From: Cryobacterium luteum | Lineage (GTDB): Bacteria; Actinomycetota; Actinomycetes; Actinomycetales; Microbacteriaceae | Assembly: GCF_900110125.1 (NCBI RefSeq) | Contig: NZ_FOCN01000005.1 | Location: forward strand, 124,001-188,000 | Length of the DNA stretch: 64,000 nt | Direction: 5' to 3' | Shown: one piece after another, positions 53,661 through 62,150 of the stretch | Numbering within the stretch: position 1 is the first letter of the stretch | Layout: each line of letters starts with the position of its first letter | Notes under the pieces: generated by a model | Told to the model about the DNA's origin: nothing | The model's input: the letters and a program-made list of their open reading frames with translations, nothing else | Databases searched by the model: none | Translations under genes and position numbers: made by a program

Positions 53661-55017
53661 CAGCGAGGTGCCGGCTGGGCTCGAAAGGCGTCTTGCTGCG
53701 GCGCGCGAGCGAGAAGGCCAGGTACACGACGAAGGTCAGGAGGAATGCGGGAACAGTCGCACCGAACGGGAGCGGCCACACGTACGCCCACACATAGGCG
53801 GACGCCGCACCGACCACCCACGACGCGACAGCGCGCCAGTTGATGCCGCCGGTGTACCAGTAGCGACCGCCCTGAGCCTTCAGGATGTCGGCGCTGTAGC
53901 TGCCGCGCGCGACGATGTAGTAATCGACGATCATGATCGCGAAGATCGGTGCGAACAGGGCACCGATCGTGACCAAAAACGTCGTGAACTGGGCCAGAAG
54001 ACCGAAGAAGGTCGAACCGATGATTGAGATGAGCCCGAGGACGATGGCGGTGGGCAGGAACCGCACTCGCCGGCCGGGGAGCGCGTTGACCACGCTCGTG
54101 ACCATGCCGTAGACGACCATCGTGTTCGTCGCCATCACGGACAGGAAGATCGCGACCGCGAACAGGGCGCCGAAGGGCTCGATGATCGTCACGGGGTCGA
54201 ACGGCATCGCGTCGCCGCCCCCCAGGACGACGTAGCCGATCGCGCTCGCGCCGAGCGACATCGAGATCACCGTCGACAGGGTGTAACCGATTCCCGAGCC
54301 GACCACGCCCGCGCGGGTCGACGATGCGAAGCGGTTGAAGTCGGCCGAGAGCACTGTCCACGATATGGCGGTCGCGACCACAACATCGAACGTCAGTCCC
54401 GGGGAGTAGAACGGCTCAAGCGACGCCGGAATGGCCGCGAAGTCTGCCGGCGAGAACGTAGAGAACGCCGTGACGAAGATGTAGGCGGCGATCGCGAGGA
54501 TGACCGCGGCGAACCACGGTTCCACGCGAGCGACTCCGGCGTGGCCGAAGATCGCGAGGATCACGACGATCGTCTGGCAGAGCACCGCGAAGATGACGGG
54601 ATTGGAGAACCCGGTCGTCGACGCGACGATGTAGTTGAGGGCGATCCCGGCGAGCATCGCCTGCACCCAGCTCCAGCCCATGAGGATGACCACGTTGGCG
54701 GCCACCGGCAGCAGGCTCCCGCGCGTTCCGAACGGTCCGCGCGTGATTGCCATCGTCGGTAGGCCGGTGCGAGTTCCGATTGCGCCGACCGTCACGAGCA
54801 CGGCTGCTCCGACGATCGTTCCGCCCACGATCAGGGCGATGACGAGGCCGAACGGCACATCCGGCACGAAGAGCGTGCCGGTGAGAAGAGTGGTGACCAC
54901 AAGGTTCGCGGCCAGCCAGATCATGAGCACGCGGCCAAGCGAGTAGGTTCCGCGAACCGGGCCCGCGTCATCTGATTGTGTGTCCAGTTGGCCTTCGATA
55001 CGGGTGTAGAGCGACAT
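53641..55017 (-). CDS. NCS1-family permease (purine/cytosine/allantoin type)
   Basis: A 458-residue transporter with about twelve hydrophobic segments. Features of the cytosine permease branch are TGLPTMAITRGPFGTRGSLLP, WSWVQAMLAG, ISWTVLSADFNRFASS and the late DYYIVARGSY. NCS1 carriers bring in nucleobases, hydantoins, allantoin or related nitrogen compounds with Na+ or H+. It lies between a SnoaL-like gene and the cyclase gene in a cluster headed by a ureohydrolase, so its substrate may be a guanidino or ureido compound. That is inference. Confidence 0.88.
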   Translation of the reverse strand: MSLYTRIEGQLDTQSDDAGPVRGTYSLGRVLMIWLAANLVVTTLLTGTLFVPDVPFGLVIALIVGGTIVGAAVLVTVGAIGTRTGLPTMAITRGPFGTRGSLLPVAANVVILMGWSWVQAMLAGIALNYIVASTTGFSNPVIFAVLCQTIVVILAIFGHAGVARVEPWFAAVILAIAAYIFVTAFSTFSPADFAAIPASLEPFYSPGLTFDVVVATAISWTVLSADFNRFASSTRAGVVGSGIGYTLSTVISMSLGASAIGYVVLGGGDAMPFDPVTIIEPFGALFAVAIFLSVMATNTMVVYGMVTSVVNALPGRRVRFLPTAIVLGLISIIGSTFFGLLAQFTTFLVTIGALFAPIFAIMIVDYYIVARGSYSADILKAQGGRYWYTGGINWRAVASWVVGAASAYVWAYVWPLPFGATVPAFLLTFVVYLAFSLARRSKTPFEPSRHLADADPAR

Positions 55018-55045
55018 CTTTGGGCTCCTCGATGAATGGGGTCGG

Positions 55046-55441
55046 TCAGGGCTGGGGTGACAGGTGTTCGTGGATGGCGATGAGGCCGGCAGAATCAGAC
55101 CGGAAGACGATCGTTTCGCGCTCCCGGTAGGACTCGGGTCCGTCCGCGGTGCTCACGCTCGTGCTGACGGAGTGCGTGAAGACGGCTCCGCCGGGAAACG
55201 TCTGCACCGCGGGCGCGCTCGATGCGCAGGATTTTACGCTCCAGCCGTCGCCCACCCACTCCGTCCACATGGCTTCGTAGGCAGCCCTGTTTTCAATTCG
55301 CGCAGGTTCGGTGTGGAAGACGAAGGTTGCCTCGGGTGCGAACAGCGAGAAATAGCGCGGGCCGTCGGTGGCGGCGAACGCCTCGACGATGGCGGATGCC
55401 GCGGCACGGACTGCTTCGTCCGTCGGGGTGGGCAGTGTCAT
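55046..55441 (-). CDS. SnoaL/DUF4440-like (NTF2-fold) protein
   Basis: A 131-residue protein beginning MTLPTPTDEAVRAAASAIVE; the upstream frame has no start signal. FAATDGPRYFSLFAPEATFVFHT and the repeating beta pattern that follows belong to the NTF2-like fold used by SnoaL cyclases and DUF4440 proteins. The gene lies between ureohydrolase and permease in one operon-like run. It may be an isomerase or binding protein for the same pathway. Confidence 0.78.
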   Translation of the reverse strand: MTLPTPTDEAVRAAASAIVEAFAATDGPRYFSLFAPEATFVFHTEPARIENRAAYEAMWTEWVGDGWSVKSCASSAPAVQTFPGGAVFTHSVSTSVSTADGPESYRERETIVFRSDSAGLIAIHEHLSPQP

Positions 55442-55517
55442 GGGTGTCTCCTCTATCGGGCTGGCCGGTCGGGTTCGGGACTTTTGTGTTTGGTCGGGGC
55501 TTTCTCGGTCGGCCGGG

Positions 55518-56480
55518 TTACCCAGGCGCCATCGCACTTAGCAGCTCGTAGATGACATGGCTGGCCGCGATAGCGGTCAGCTGGGCATGGTCGTACGCAG
55601 GGGCGACTTCGACCACGTCGGCGCCGACGATGCGCAGATCGGCCAGGGCCCGCAGCATCCGGAGTAGTTCTCGGGTCGTGAGGCCGCCCGCCTCCGGAGT
55701 TCCTGTTCCCGGCGCGTGGGCGGGGTCGAGAACGTCGATGTCGATCGAGATGTAGAGCGGCGCGTCTCCGACTCTGGCTCGGATGCGTTCGACGGCGGCC
55801 GCGACGCCGTGCTCTTCGACGAATTCGCTCGTAACGATCGCAAAACCGAGCCGGTCGTCGTCCGCGAGGTCGTCCTTCGAGTAGAGGGGGCCGCGGATTC
55901 CGACGTGCATGCTCGCGGTCAGGTCTATGAGGCCTTCCTCGGACGCCCGCCGGAAGGGGGTCCCGTGAGTCATCGGCGCCCCGAAGTATGTGTCCCACGT
56001 GTCGAGGTGGGCATCGAAGTGCAAGACCGCGACGGGCCCGTGCTGCGCGTGCGCGGCGCGAAGCAGCGGCAGAGCGATCGTGTGGTCTCCGCCGATGGCG
56101 ACGAGTCGGTCGGCGTGTTCGCTGAGCTGGCGCGCGCCCGCCTCGATTTCCCCCACGGCAGCAGCGATGTCGAACGGGTTCGCGGCGATGTCGCCGGCGT
56201 CGGCGACCTGCTGGGCGTCGAACGGGAAGACGTCTTGCGCAGGATTGTACGGTCGCAGTAGACGCGAGGCCTCGCGCACATGCGCGGGGCCGAACCGAGC
56301 ACCGGGTCGGTAGCTCACTCCGCTGTCGAAGGGAATCCCGACGATCGCGATGTCTGCACGCTCAACCTCGTCGAGCCGCGGGAGTCGCGCGAAGGTCGCG
56401 ATTCCCGCGAACCGGGGCACGACACTCGCGTCAACCGGCCCGCGGGGCTCATCCGTCGCATCTTTGCTGAAGGGTTGCAT
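55518..56480 (-). CDS. Ureohydrolase (agmatinase/arginase family)
   Basis: A 320-residue Mn2+ enzyme that splits a guanidino group to urea. Metal-binding motifs are complete: [17 protein letters not shown], and [20 protein letters not shown]. The start at 56480 gives [18 protein letters not shown], close to agmatinase and guanidinobutyrase-type sequences. The exact substrate (agmatine, guanidinobutyrate, guanidine or another) cannot be read off. It is the first gene of the cluster and divergent from the XRE-cupin regulator. The nearby polyamine importer may be functionally linked. Confidence 0.88.
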   Translation of the reverse strand: MQPFSKDATDEPRGPVDASVVPRFAGIATFARLPRLDEVERADIAIVGIPFDSGVSYRPGARFGPAHVREASRLLRPYNPAQDVFPFDAQQVADAGDIAANPFDIAAAVGEIEAGARQLSEHADRLVAIGGDHTIALPLLRAAHAQHGPVAVLHFDAHLDTWDTYFGAPMTHGTPFRRASEEGLIDLTASMHVGIRGPLYSKDDLADDDRLGFAIVTSEFVEEHGVAAAVERIRARVGDAPLYISIDIDVLDPAHAPGTGTPEAGGLTTRELLRMLRALADLRIVGADVVEVAPAYDHAQLTAIAASHVIYELLSAMAPG

Positions 56481-56484
56481 ATTT

Positions 56485-56531
56485 GACAACTTTCGGTACG
56501 CTATAGACAACTACAGGGCTTACGGTACGCT
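56485..56531. promoter_or_regulatory. Direct repeats in the ureohydrolase/XRE-cupin divergent promoter
   Basis: GACAACT occurs at 56485-56491 and 56506-56512, and CGGTACGCT at 56494-56502 and 56523-56531. The two words thus form a repeated composite in 47 bases of the 103-base divergent region. TTGACA (56483-56488) may be a -35 box. The arrangement suits binding of the divergently encoded XRE-cupin regulator. Confidence 0.55.
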
Positions 56532-56583
56532 GCCCCGGGCAGATCGTCAAGGACGAGAGTGCGAATAGCTTCGAGGAGTAACT

Positions 56584-57168
56584 GTGCGCGCCATTCACCC
56601 CACCGCCGAAGGCACCGCGACACCCATCGGCGCCAAGCTGCGCTCCGCGCGCACAGCTCAGGGCATGTCACTCGCCCAGGTCGCTCAGACGACGGGCCTC
56701 AGCAAGGGTTTCCTCAGTCGGGTCGAGCGCGACGAGACGTCACCGAGCGTGGCAACACTTGTCCAGTTGTGTCAGGTGCTCTCGTTACCCGTCGGTGCAC
56801 TCTTCGCCGAGCCCGACGTTCACCATGTCGCGTACGCCGACGCTCCGCGCATCAACTTGGGCGGAGTGCACGCCGACGAGCGGCTGATGTCGCCGCGCGG
56901 CGAGGAGCGGGTTCAGCTGCTGCGATCAGAACTCGACCCCAACGCACACGGCGGGTCCGATCTCTACACGATCAACTGCGACGTCGAAGTGCTCCACGTC
57001 GTCTCGGGATCGCTCACCGTGCGATTCGCCGGTCGCACCGTGGCCGTCCACGCCGGCGACGCGCTGACCTTCCCGGGTCGAGAGCCGCACACCTGGCAGG
57101 TCGAGGACGGCGAGCCGGCCGTCGTGCTGTGGGTCATCGTGCCCGCGCCGTGGAGCGGCTCGGCGTGA
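56584..57168 (+). CDS. XRE-family regulator with cupin domain
   Basis: A 194-residue regulator beginning with GTG after GAGGAGTAACT. The N-terminal HTH (about 15-70) includes SLAQVAQTTGLSKGFLSRVERDETSPSVATL. The C-terminal cupin (about 120-190) carries LHVVSGSLTVRFAGRTVAVHAGD and FPGREPHTWQV. This architecture, as in PuuR and related proteins, is often found with amine and polyamine catabolic genes. It probably represses the divergent ureohydrolase operon until an effector binds the cupin. Confidence 0.9.
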   Translation: MRAIHPTAEGTATPIGAKLRSARTAQGMSLAQVAQTTGLSKGFLSRVERDETSPSVATLVQLCQVLSLPVGALFAEPDVHHVAYADAPRINLGGVHADERLMSPRGEERVQLLRSELDPNAHGGSDLYTINCDVEVLHVVSGSLTVRFAGRTVAVHAGDALTFPGREPHTWQVEDGEPAVVLWVIVPAPWSGSA

Positions 57169-57214
57169 CAGAGACCGTCCCTCACCAAGCTCTGGCTCGG
57201 TCCTCGTCTTGGCA

Positions 57215-57553
57215 TCACCAGAACTTTCCCCACTTCTCGGAACGGAAATCACGCGGGCCGTTGTCTCGTACGATTCGGAGGCCGAGTACGACAGGCTGCC
57301 ACCTTGGCACGGGTGAGTGCTTATGACAGCCAGAGCTCGACTGTGTCGGCGATCCTGCTCGAAGGCGAAAGCGCACCGGCACCGCCGTCGCCATGGCCTG
57401 GCCCTGGCGGTTAACTTCGGCCCGTGCCTCGTCTTCGGTATCGGCCGTGACCCCGATGCGATGCAGGTGCCCGCTGTCGTCGCGAGCGGATGCGCGAGCT
57501 CTGTACATCCCGCTCGGCAGCACGTCGATGACGATGCTGCCCAGCTCACCCAC
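57215..57553 (-). pseudogene. Integrase N-terminal fragment
   Basis: The first 55 residues (MGELGSIVIDVLPSGMYRAR, then DDSGHLHRIGVTADTEDEAR) match the N-terminal arm-binding domain of actinobacterial tyrosine integrases. After about residue 55 the similarity ends and no catalytic core follows. It is the cut-off 5' end of an integrase, directly downstream of an excisionase-like remnant. Confidence 0.6.
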
Positions 57554-57762
57554 GAGGAATCTTTGGCCTGACCATGTCGATGCTCACGCGCCCAGATAAC
57601 CACGTCCTGCACGTCATACCGACGTACCGGGGCAAGCTTGAGATAGGGCGGTTTGGTCTGCATCAGGCGCCAATCCTGGAACGTGCGCTCAGGCACTTGG
57701 AGCAGCTCGGAGAGTTCACGCTGAGTGAGAAACGTACAAGTGATTTGCGTTGTCGTGTCCAT
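57553..57762 (-). pseudogene. Excisionase-like (Xis/AlpA-type HTH) gene, 3' end unclear
   Basis: The frame from 57762 reads MDTTTQITCTFLTQRELSEL, then QVPERTFQDWR and APVRRYDVQDVVIWAREHRHG. This is the MerR-like winged-helix fold of excisionases that precede integrase genes. No stop follows the expected end; the frame runs on over the integrase fragment. With the integrase remnant it marks the former edge of an integrative element. Confidence 0.6.
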
Positions 57763-57986
57763 GCTCAAGAGGTACGCGGCTGAAGTCGTGAGCAGCCCGA
57801 TTGCGCCGCGACGAGTCCGTAATGGACCCGCGCAACAGAACGCTAAATCCCACCGCCGACGGGGGATATTGGTTCTTTCTGGTCGCTGCCTCGGCGAGAA
57901 AGAGGGGTGTGGCCACGCCGGCCCAAACGGGGTATACGCCGCGTTTCCGCGCACTGCCACTCTCCGCTGACGAGACGCAATCAGCT

Positions 57987-58391
57987 ATGCAGATGACCGC
58001 CGGCAGGGTGGCATACGTCCTCAAGAGTTTGAGACTAACGGGAGAACCTTGGCCGAGTGCCCTCGATGTCGACGCAGACAACATGGTTCTCACGGCCGAA
58101 GGAGACAGGCTGGCTCCCCTGCCTGCCGGCACAACAGCGACTTACACTCGGAGCACGAGCGGTGAAAACTACCGCCTGACTACTACAGACGACGCAACCG
58201 AAGCCGGGAGTCGTGACGAACAACTGGGTAGTGCGGTCGTCTTCTACCCGTCTGATGAAGACATTCTGATGAAGGCTGTTGTCGCGCGCGCAAATCGCTC
58301 CACCCTGACTGTCGCTGCGACGCTTCCCACCTACAAATGCGTCAAGGGCGGTCGACAGCGTCCCAGAATTCAGCTCGAAGTTCGACTCTGA
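57987..58391 (+). CDS. Hypothetical protein, pilin-like C-terminal pattern (uncertain)
   Basis: An open frame of 134 codons (longer upstream, from 57801). Residues such as YVLKSLRLTGEPWPSALDVD, then PLPAGTTATYTRSTSGENYR, resemble the globular half of type IV pilin-like proteins (G-x-WP, then a GTTxxYTxxGxxYxL pattern). There is no N-terminal prepilin helix, so if the resemblance is real this is a remnant. It overlaps the NYN gene tail by 50 bases on the other strand. Treat as weak. Confidence 0.3.
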   Translation: MQMTAGRVAYVLKSLRLTGEPWPSALDVDADNMVLTAEGDRLAPLPAGTTATYTRSTSGENYRLTTTDDATEAGSRDEQLGSAVVFYPSDEDILMKAVVARANRSTLTVAATLPTYKCVKGGRQRPRIQLEVRL

Positions 58392-59301
58392 CGGCGTCAC
58401 TCAAAGTGTCTTCGCCCATTGCTCCAGATAGATCAACCAGAAGCGCCCTGTCGAGGTCACGCGGAATCGACGGTCGACCGTTTCGCAACTCGACTTTCTG
58501 GGCATCTGACGCTGTGGTCGCCCAAGCATCAAACGTCTTGGTTGCCACGTGCTCGATCGTCGGAGATAGTTCAGCCAAGTTCTGTTGCAAATGGGCTGCT
58601 AGAGATCTGGCAACGGGGAGCGCCTGGTCGAAGGCCGAGGTTATTCGAGGAGGTACCGTCAGCACGCGTGCGATATCTGCCGGACTCGGCTGGGATTGGG
58701 CAATGTCCACCTGTGGTGACGGCGTGGAATGGGCTAGCACCGCGGATGCCGCCCGGACAGATGCATCAAGTAGACCGACATCTATAACGTCGAGGTCATC
58801 AGCCGCGAGAATTAAGTGCCGGCTGATACCATGATGGCCACCTGTGCGGGCGGGCACTGCGAGGATGGTCACTTGCACGCCCAGGGCTTGAGCCTCCTCG
58901 ACAGCTTCGGTGAGGTCGTCGTCACCCGACAGTAGATACATGGTGTCGACCGCCCCGTTTCGCGAGTGCCCCACCATGTCTAGTCCGATGCGAAGGTCAA
59001 CACCTTTTTGCTCACCTTCGACGCCGACGCGTCCAAGACGAAGTTTTACTTTCGGCAGCAGCGCGATGAGTTCTTGACTCGGCGTCGCCACTCCGTCTCG
59101 TGCGGCGTCGTACCAGTACACGCGAAGAATCGGCAGGCCAGATTGGTCTTCCACCAGCCGGATCAGGTCCGCGAGTAAATGTGCGTAATCGACATCAACG
59201 CCGCGCCTCAAGGACGAACCCGTAAGCCTGGTTGCGGCAGCGGCGATGAGATATCCAGCATCGATATATAAGCCAGAGTGAGAACGCATGGTGGTCTCCA
59301 A
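58342..59301 (-). CDS. NYN-domain (PIN-like) protein
   Basis: A 319-residue protein with a PIN-like NYN domain in the first 160 residues: GLYIDAGYLI (first acidic residue), YWYDAARDG, KGVDLRIGLDMVGHS and YLLSGDDDLTEAVEEAQALG with clustered aspartates that would bind metal. The rest is helical and unassigned. NYN proteins are putative ribonucleases of RNA processing or defence. It stands alone in the accessory region next to mobile-element remnants. Confidence 0.85.
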   Translation of the reverse strand: METTMRSHSGLYIDAGYLIAAAATRLTGSSLRRGVDVDYAHLLADLIRLVEDQSGLPILRVYWYDAARDGVATPSQELIALLPKVKLRLGRVGVEGEQKGVDLRIGLDMVGHSRNGAVDTMYLLSGDDDLTEAVEEAQALGVQVTILAVPARTGGHHGISRHLILAADDLDVIDVGLLDASVRAASAVLAHSTPSPQVDIAQSQPSPADIARVLTVPPRITSAFDQALPVARSLAAHLQQNLAELSPTIEHVATKTFDAWATTASDAQKVELRNGRPSIPRDLDRALLVDLSGAMGEDTLSDAVRVELRAEFWDAVDRP

Positions 59302-59596
59302 AAATACATCGTGGCGCTGAATGCAATCGCGCCGCTTGAGAGAGCGCCCTTAAGGATTGCACGGTTCGTCTATGCAAGAATCAACAGCTCGGCGCCGATC
59401 GCGTCGTGGACGCGGCCGTAGGCGTCCGAGTCTCAACGTCCCAAGACTCCACCTATGGGGCCGAGGTCACGAGGTGGTTGTCGGTCGGCGAACTCAAGCA
59501 CGGCCAACCGTTTCATCGGGCACCCTCGCCGAAGCACTTAGCACTCCGGCCGAGCAACGTGGCCAGCTCGTCGAGCGACTCCCCCGTAATTGTGGA
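59302..59596. other. Intergenic region without a supported gene
   Basis: About 295 bases between the NYN gene and the AHSA1-type gene. It holds the upstream region of the NYN gene at its left end. A plus-strand frame (RVSTSQDSTYGAEVTRWLS near 59430-59485) looks coding-like for a short stretch but has no homology I recognise, and it runs antisense into the next gene. Confidence 0.35.
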
Positions 59597-60058
59597 CTAC
59601 CCAGTGACACCCTCGAATAGGAGCGCGAGCTCGTCGAGTTCGACGTCCCAGCCCTCTCGGTTCTGCTCGAGACGTTCGCGACGGTAGCGGGTTCCGCCGG
59701 GGAGTGTGTCGAAGCCCGATTCGATCACCGTGACATCCGTCCCGGAACCGGCATCGGCGAGGGTGAAACGCACGTGCGTCGAGTACTCGTCGAGCTGTTC
59801 GGCGGGGATTCCCGACCAACGGAAGCCGAACGAGCCGTCGGGCACGACCTCGGTGATTTCGATCGGAAAGCTGCCGTAGTCATCCCAGTGGATGCTGCCA
59901 GTCGCACCGGGCTCGAGCGCGGCGAACTCCACACCGTCGCCAAACCACTTGACCATCACCTCGGGGTCGGTCAGCGCCCTCCAGACGTGCGCGCGCGAGC
60001 CTTCGATGTGCACGGTGCGGGTCACGGTGTGCCCCTTGATTCTTGCGTGATCAGACAC
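59597..60058 (-). CDS. SRPBCC/AHSA1-family protein
   Basis: A 153-residue START-like helix-grip protein. VHIEGSRAHVWRALTDPEVMVKWFG near the start and the C-terminal LEQNREGWDVELDELALLFE are typical of the activator of Hsp90 ATPase homologue 1-like family. Such stand-alone bacterial proteins bind small hydrophobic ligands; a regulatory ArsR partner is often adjacent but none is seen here. Function unknown. Confidence 0.82.
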   Translation of the reverse strand: MSDHARIKGHTVTRTVHIEGSRAHVWRALTDPEVMVKWFGDGVEFAALEPGATGSIHWDDYGSFPIEITEVVPDGSFGFRWSGIPAEQLDEYSTHVRFTLADAGSGTDVTVIESGFDTLPGGTRYRRERLEQNREGWDVELDELALLFEGVTG

Positions 60059-60337
60059 GGTGTTTCCTTCACGTTCAAGCCGAGCGCGACGGGACAGTGC
60101 CCGCCGAGCGGCACGTCAACAAGATCTGCAAACGCACCTTATCGAGCGTACCCATGATTGCGTATCTGTTCACGGCCGGGCGAACCCCGTGAACGAGGAA
60201 GCAACGCATCAGAGGTCGGTCCTTGGGAGCCCAGAGCGCCGAGATGCCACATACTGGCGCCGCTTCTCCCCCTCGCGGTCAGACGGCTGGTCCATCGGCA
60301 CTCCGATTTCATCAGATGGATCGTTCATGATCGCGGC

Positions 60338-60523
60338 TACTTGGCCGGCGGCGGGGCCAGCTCGATGACCAAAGCGAGCCGTGCAGAGCGATACGCCGTC
60401 GGATTCGTGATGACACGCCCGACCACGATTTGGAGCCGTTCAGCGTCCTCGTCTGCGATCCCGGCGACGGGCTCCAGGCAGTCGGCGATGTCGTTCTGCA
60501 GGTTGTGGCCGTCATCGTCGACA
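60338..60523 (-). pseudogene. C-terminal gene fragment of unknown identity
   Basis: A minus-strand frame ends VDDDGHNLQNDIADCLEPVA, then GRVITNPTAYRSARLALVIE, with a TAG stop at 60338-60340. It begins exactly where homology of the relaxase fragment ends but in another frame, as if a deletion had joined the 3' end of another gene to the relaxase. I do not recognise the protein. Confidence 0.35.
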
Positions 60524-60524
60524 G

Positions 60525-60845
60525 CGACTTGTTGCTGATCACGACGTGCGTGTGCAGGTGCGGGTCACCGGCGCGGCTGTCGAAATGATCGAACGCCGTC
60601 GCAATCAGGCCGGTCACATCCACTTGCGCCACAGCGCCACCCCGCGCCGTGGTACCGGTGCGCGTCGCCGCAACCTCCCGCTCCATGTACGCCAGCACCT
60701 CGGCCACCGCCGCATGGTGCGCCTGCCCGATGCGCTCCTGCGTGGTCGCGTCGCCCACACCCCACAGGATGCTCGCCGACTTCGGAATCGAAAACGTAAA
60801 GTCGCCAGTGACCGGGTCGCGGCCCAACCCGATAAGCAGTTGCAG
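60525..60845 (-). pseudogene. MobF/TrwC relaxase fragment with internal deletion
   Basis: The reading GLGRDPVTGDFTFSIPKSAS, then ILWGVGDATTQERIGQAHHA and AFDHFDSRAGDPHLHTHVVI, is that of the TrwC-type conjugative relaxase domain. It includes the metal-binding histidines in DPHLHTHVV. The segment that normally lies between RDPVTG and DFTFSIPKS (several dozen residues) is missing in frame. The N-terminal tyrosines and the helicase part are also gone. It is a remnant of a conjugative plasmid or element. Confidence 0.7.
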
Positions 60846-60900
60846 CTGCGATTCCGCGTTGAAGCGATGTCGACCGTGTCGTGGCGGAGGGACAGCGCTC

Positions 60901-61008
60901 CTGATGCTCGAACTCGCTGACGCTCCAGTCGCGCGCCTCGATCTCGTCGCGCAGGTATTCCCCGACAGGAAAGGCTTCAGCGACAGTGCTATTCGCTGGA
61001 CCGGTTAT
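60901..61008 (-). pseudogene. N-terminal fragment of a HigA-like antitoxin/XRE regulator
   Basis: The stretch VAEAFPVGEYLRDEIEARDW followed by SVSEFEHQ matches the beginning of HigA-type and XRE/ImmA antitoxins (FPPGEYLRDELEERGWT pattern). It breaks off after HQ, before the helix-turn-helix is complete. It lies directly upstream of the relaxase piece in the same direction. Confidence 0.5.
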
Positions 61009-61202
61009 TGTGTCCTCCTCCGAGTTGCGCAGTGCTAGTCGACGTTTGTGATGACCAAAATCTCTTGGCATACCGTGCACGAGACAGTACGCCGGGCCGG
61101 CTCGGTCCAGGTTGCTTTAACCAGTCGACCTTCAGGAGCGTCACCAGACCGCCGCATTTGTGATGATTCCCTCACAATCGGGAGACAGTTCGCTCGTGAA
61201 AG

Positions 61203-62150
61203 TCATGAACTGGCCAGTCTGGCCTTCAACTTCTCGACTACCGGGACACGTCGCAAGGATTCAAACGCCTCGATCCCGCTGAAAGCTTTGTCCTGCACAG
61301 CTCGGACCTGATCGGAGTCATCCACCGCATTCAGAAAAACGGTGAAAGACCGCCCACGAATCGTGAGTGGTGCCATGAACCGTCCGACAAGCCCTCTGTC
61401 CCATTCACGATTGAACTCATCAAAGTCCACGCGAGCCAAATCCTGCTCCGCCAAGAACAACACGTAGTCGCGGATGAAGTCGTACTCCGGTGCGCCCAGC
61501 CCAAGTCCAAACTCAGAGTCAGCGTAATCAAGCTTGGCCCTCGCAACGTCAACGACGAGGTCCATGCCGAAGTACACGCTTCGACCAAGGTTCATGAGTC
61601 CATGCAAGAAGAGGTCAAGGAAGTCGACTGGCAGACCTGCAGAAGGGCTTGTGCGGCCCATGGTTGTTTGGGCAAGCGATGACATCGGCATGGGTTGGAC
61701 AGGCAGAGGTTCGTTAGTGCTCAGCACGCTACGCACGCTCCCGGCATTGAACACGTTGACCTTCGGCACCTGAATGATTTCTTCGCCCCTCCGGAGCGCA
61801 TCTCTGGCGTCTACCCAGAAGGTCTCGGCAGCCATTTCGTCGTGCAACACGAGGATTACCGGGAGGGGCGCACGTTCCCAGTAGCTTTTATGCTTGGCGG
61901 ACGGATAGAAGGGAACCGAATCTGTTGTAGCACCTTTGAAGTAGGAAACACCAGACTTCACCTGGACGAACACCATTCGACCGGTCGCCTGGCCATCATC
62001 ATTTACGTATTCGATCTGCCCATCGATACCAACGTCGACGCTGACTGTTTCTCGCCAGACGCACCTAGCACGATTCACTTCCCTGGCTATGTGGATGATG
62101 CCCTCACGCTCAGTGAATGTCTGGTTTCCGACTGAAGGCAGTTGAGTCAT
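61203..62150 (-). CDS. DUF4365-domain protein (PD-(D/E)XK-like fold)
   Basis: A 315-residue protein when started at the ATG 62150 (MTQLPSVGNQTFTEREGI). The N-terminal DUF4365 domain shows a restriction-endonuclease-like core: EREGIIHIAREVNRARCVWRE, DVGIDGQIEYVNDD with the metal-binding Asp and Glu, then MVFVQVKSGVSYF with the QxK pair. The C-terminal half is unassigned. The frame continues upstream without a stop into a Dabb domain, so a 396-residue fusion from 62393 is possible. DUF4365 proteins are often accessory and may belong to defence; no methyltransferase or partner gene is next to it. Confidence 0.75.
   Translation of the reverse strand: MTQLPSVGNQTFTEREGIIHIAREVNRARCVWRETVSVDVGIDGQIEYVNDDGQATGRMVFVQVKSGVSYFKGATTDSVPFYPSAKHKSYWERAPLPVILVLHDEMAAETFWVDARDALRRGEEIIQVPKVNVFNAGSVRSVLSTNEPLPVQPMPMSSLAQTTMGRTSPSAGLPVDFLDLFLHGLMNLGRSVYFGMDLVVDVARAKLDYADSEFGLGLGAPEYDFIRDYVLFLAEQDLARVDFDEFNREWDRGLVGRFMAPLTIRGRSFTVFLNAVDDSDQVRAVQDKAFSGIEAFESLRRVPVVEKLKARLASS

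Noticed and set aside
53322..54027. Plus-strand frames of 146-173 codons over the cyclase and permease genes
   Set aside because: Antisense shadows of two genes with clear catalytic or membrane signatures.
57716..58132. 138-codon minus-strand frame opposite the hypothetical gene
   Set aside because: No start signal and Ser/Arg-rich shadow composition; the excisionase-like frame in the same stretch has real motif support.
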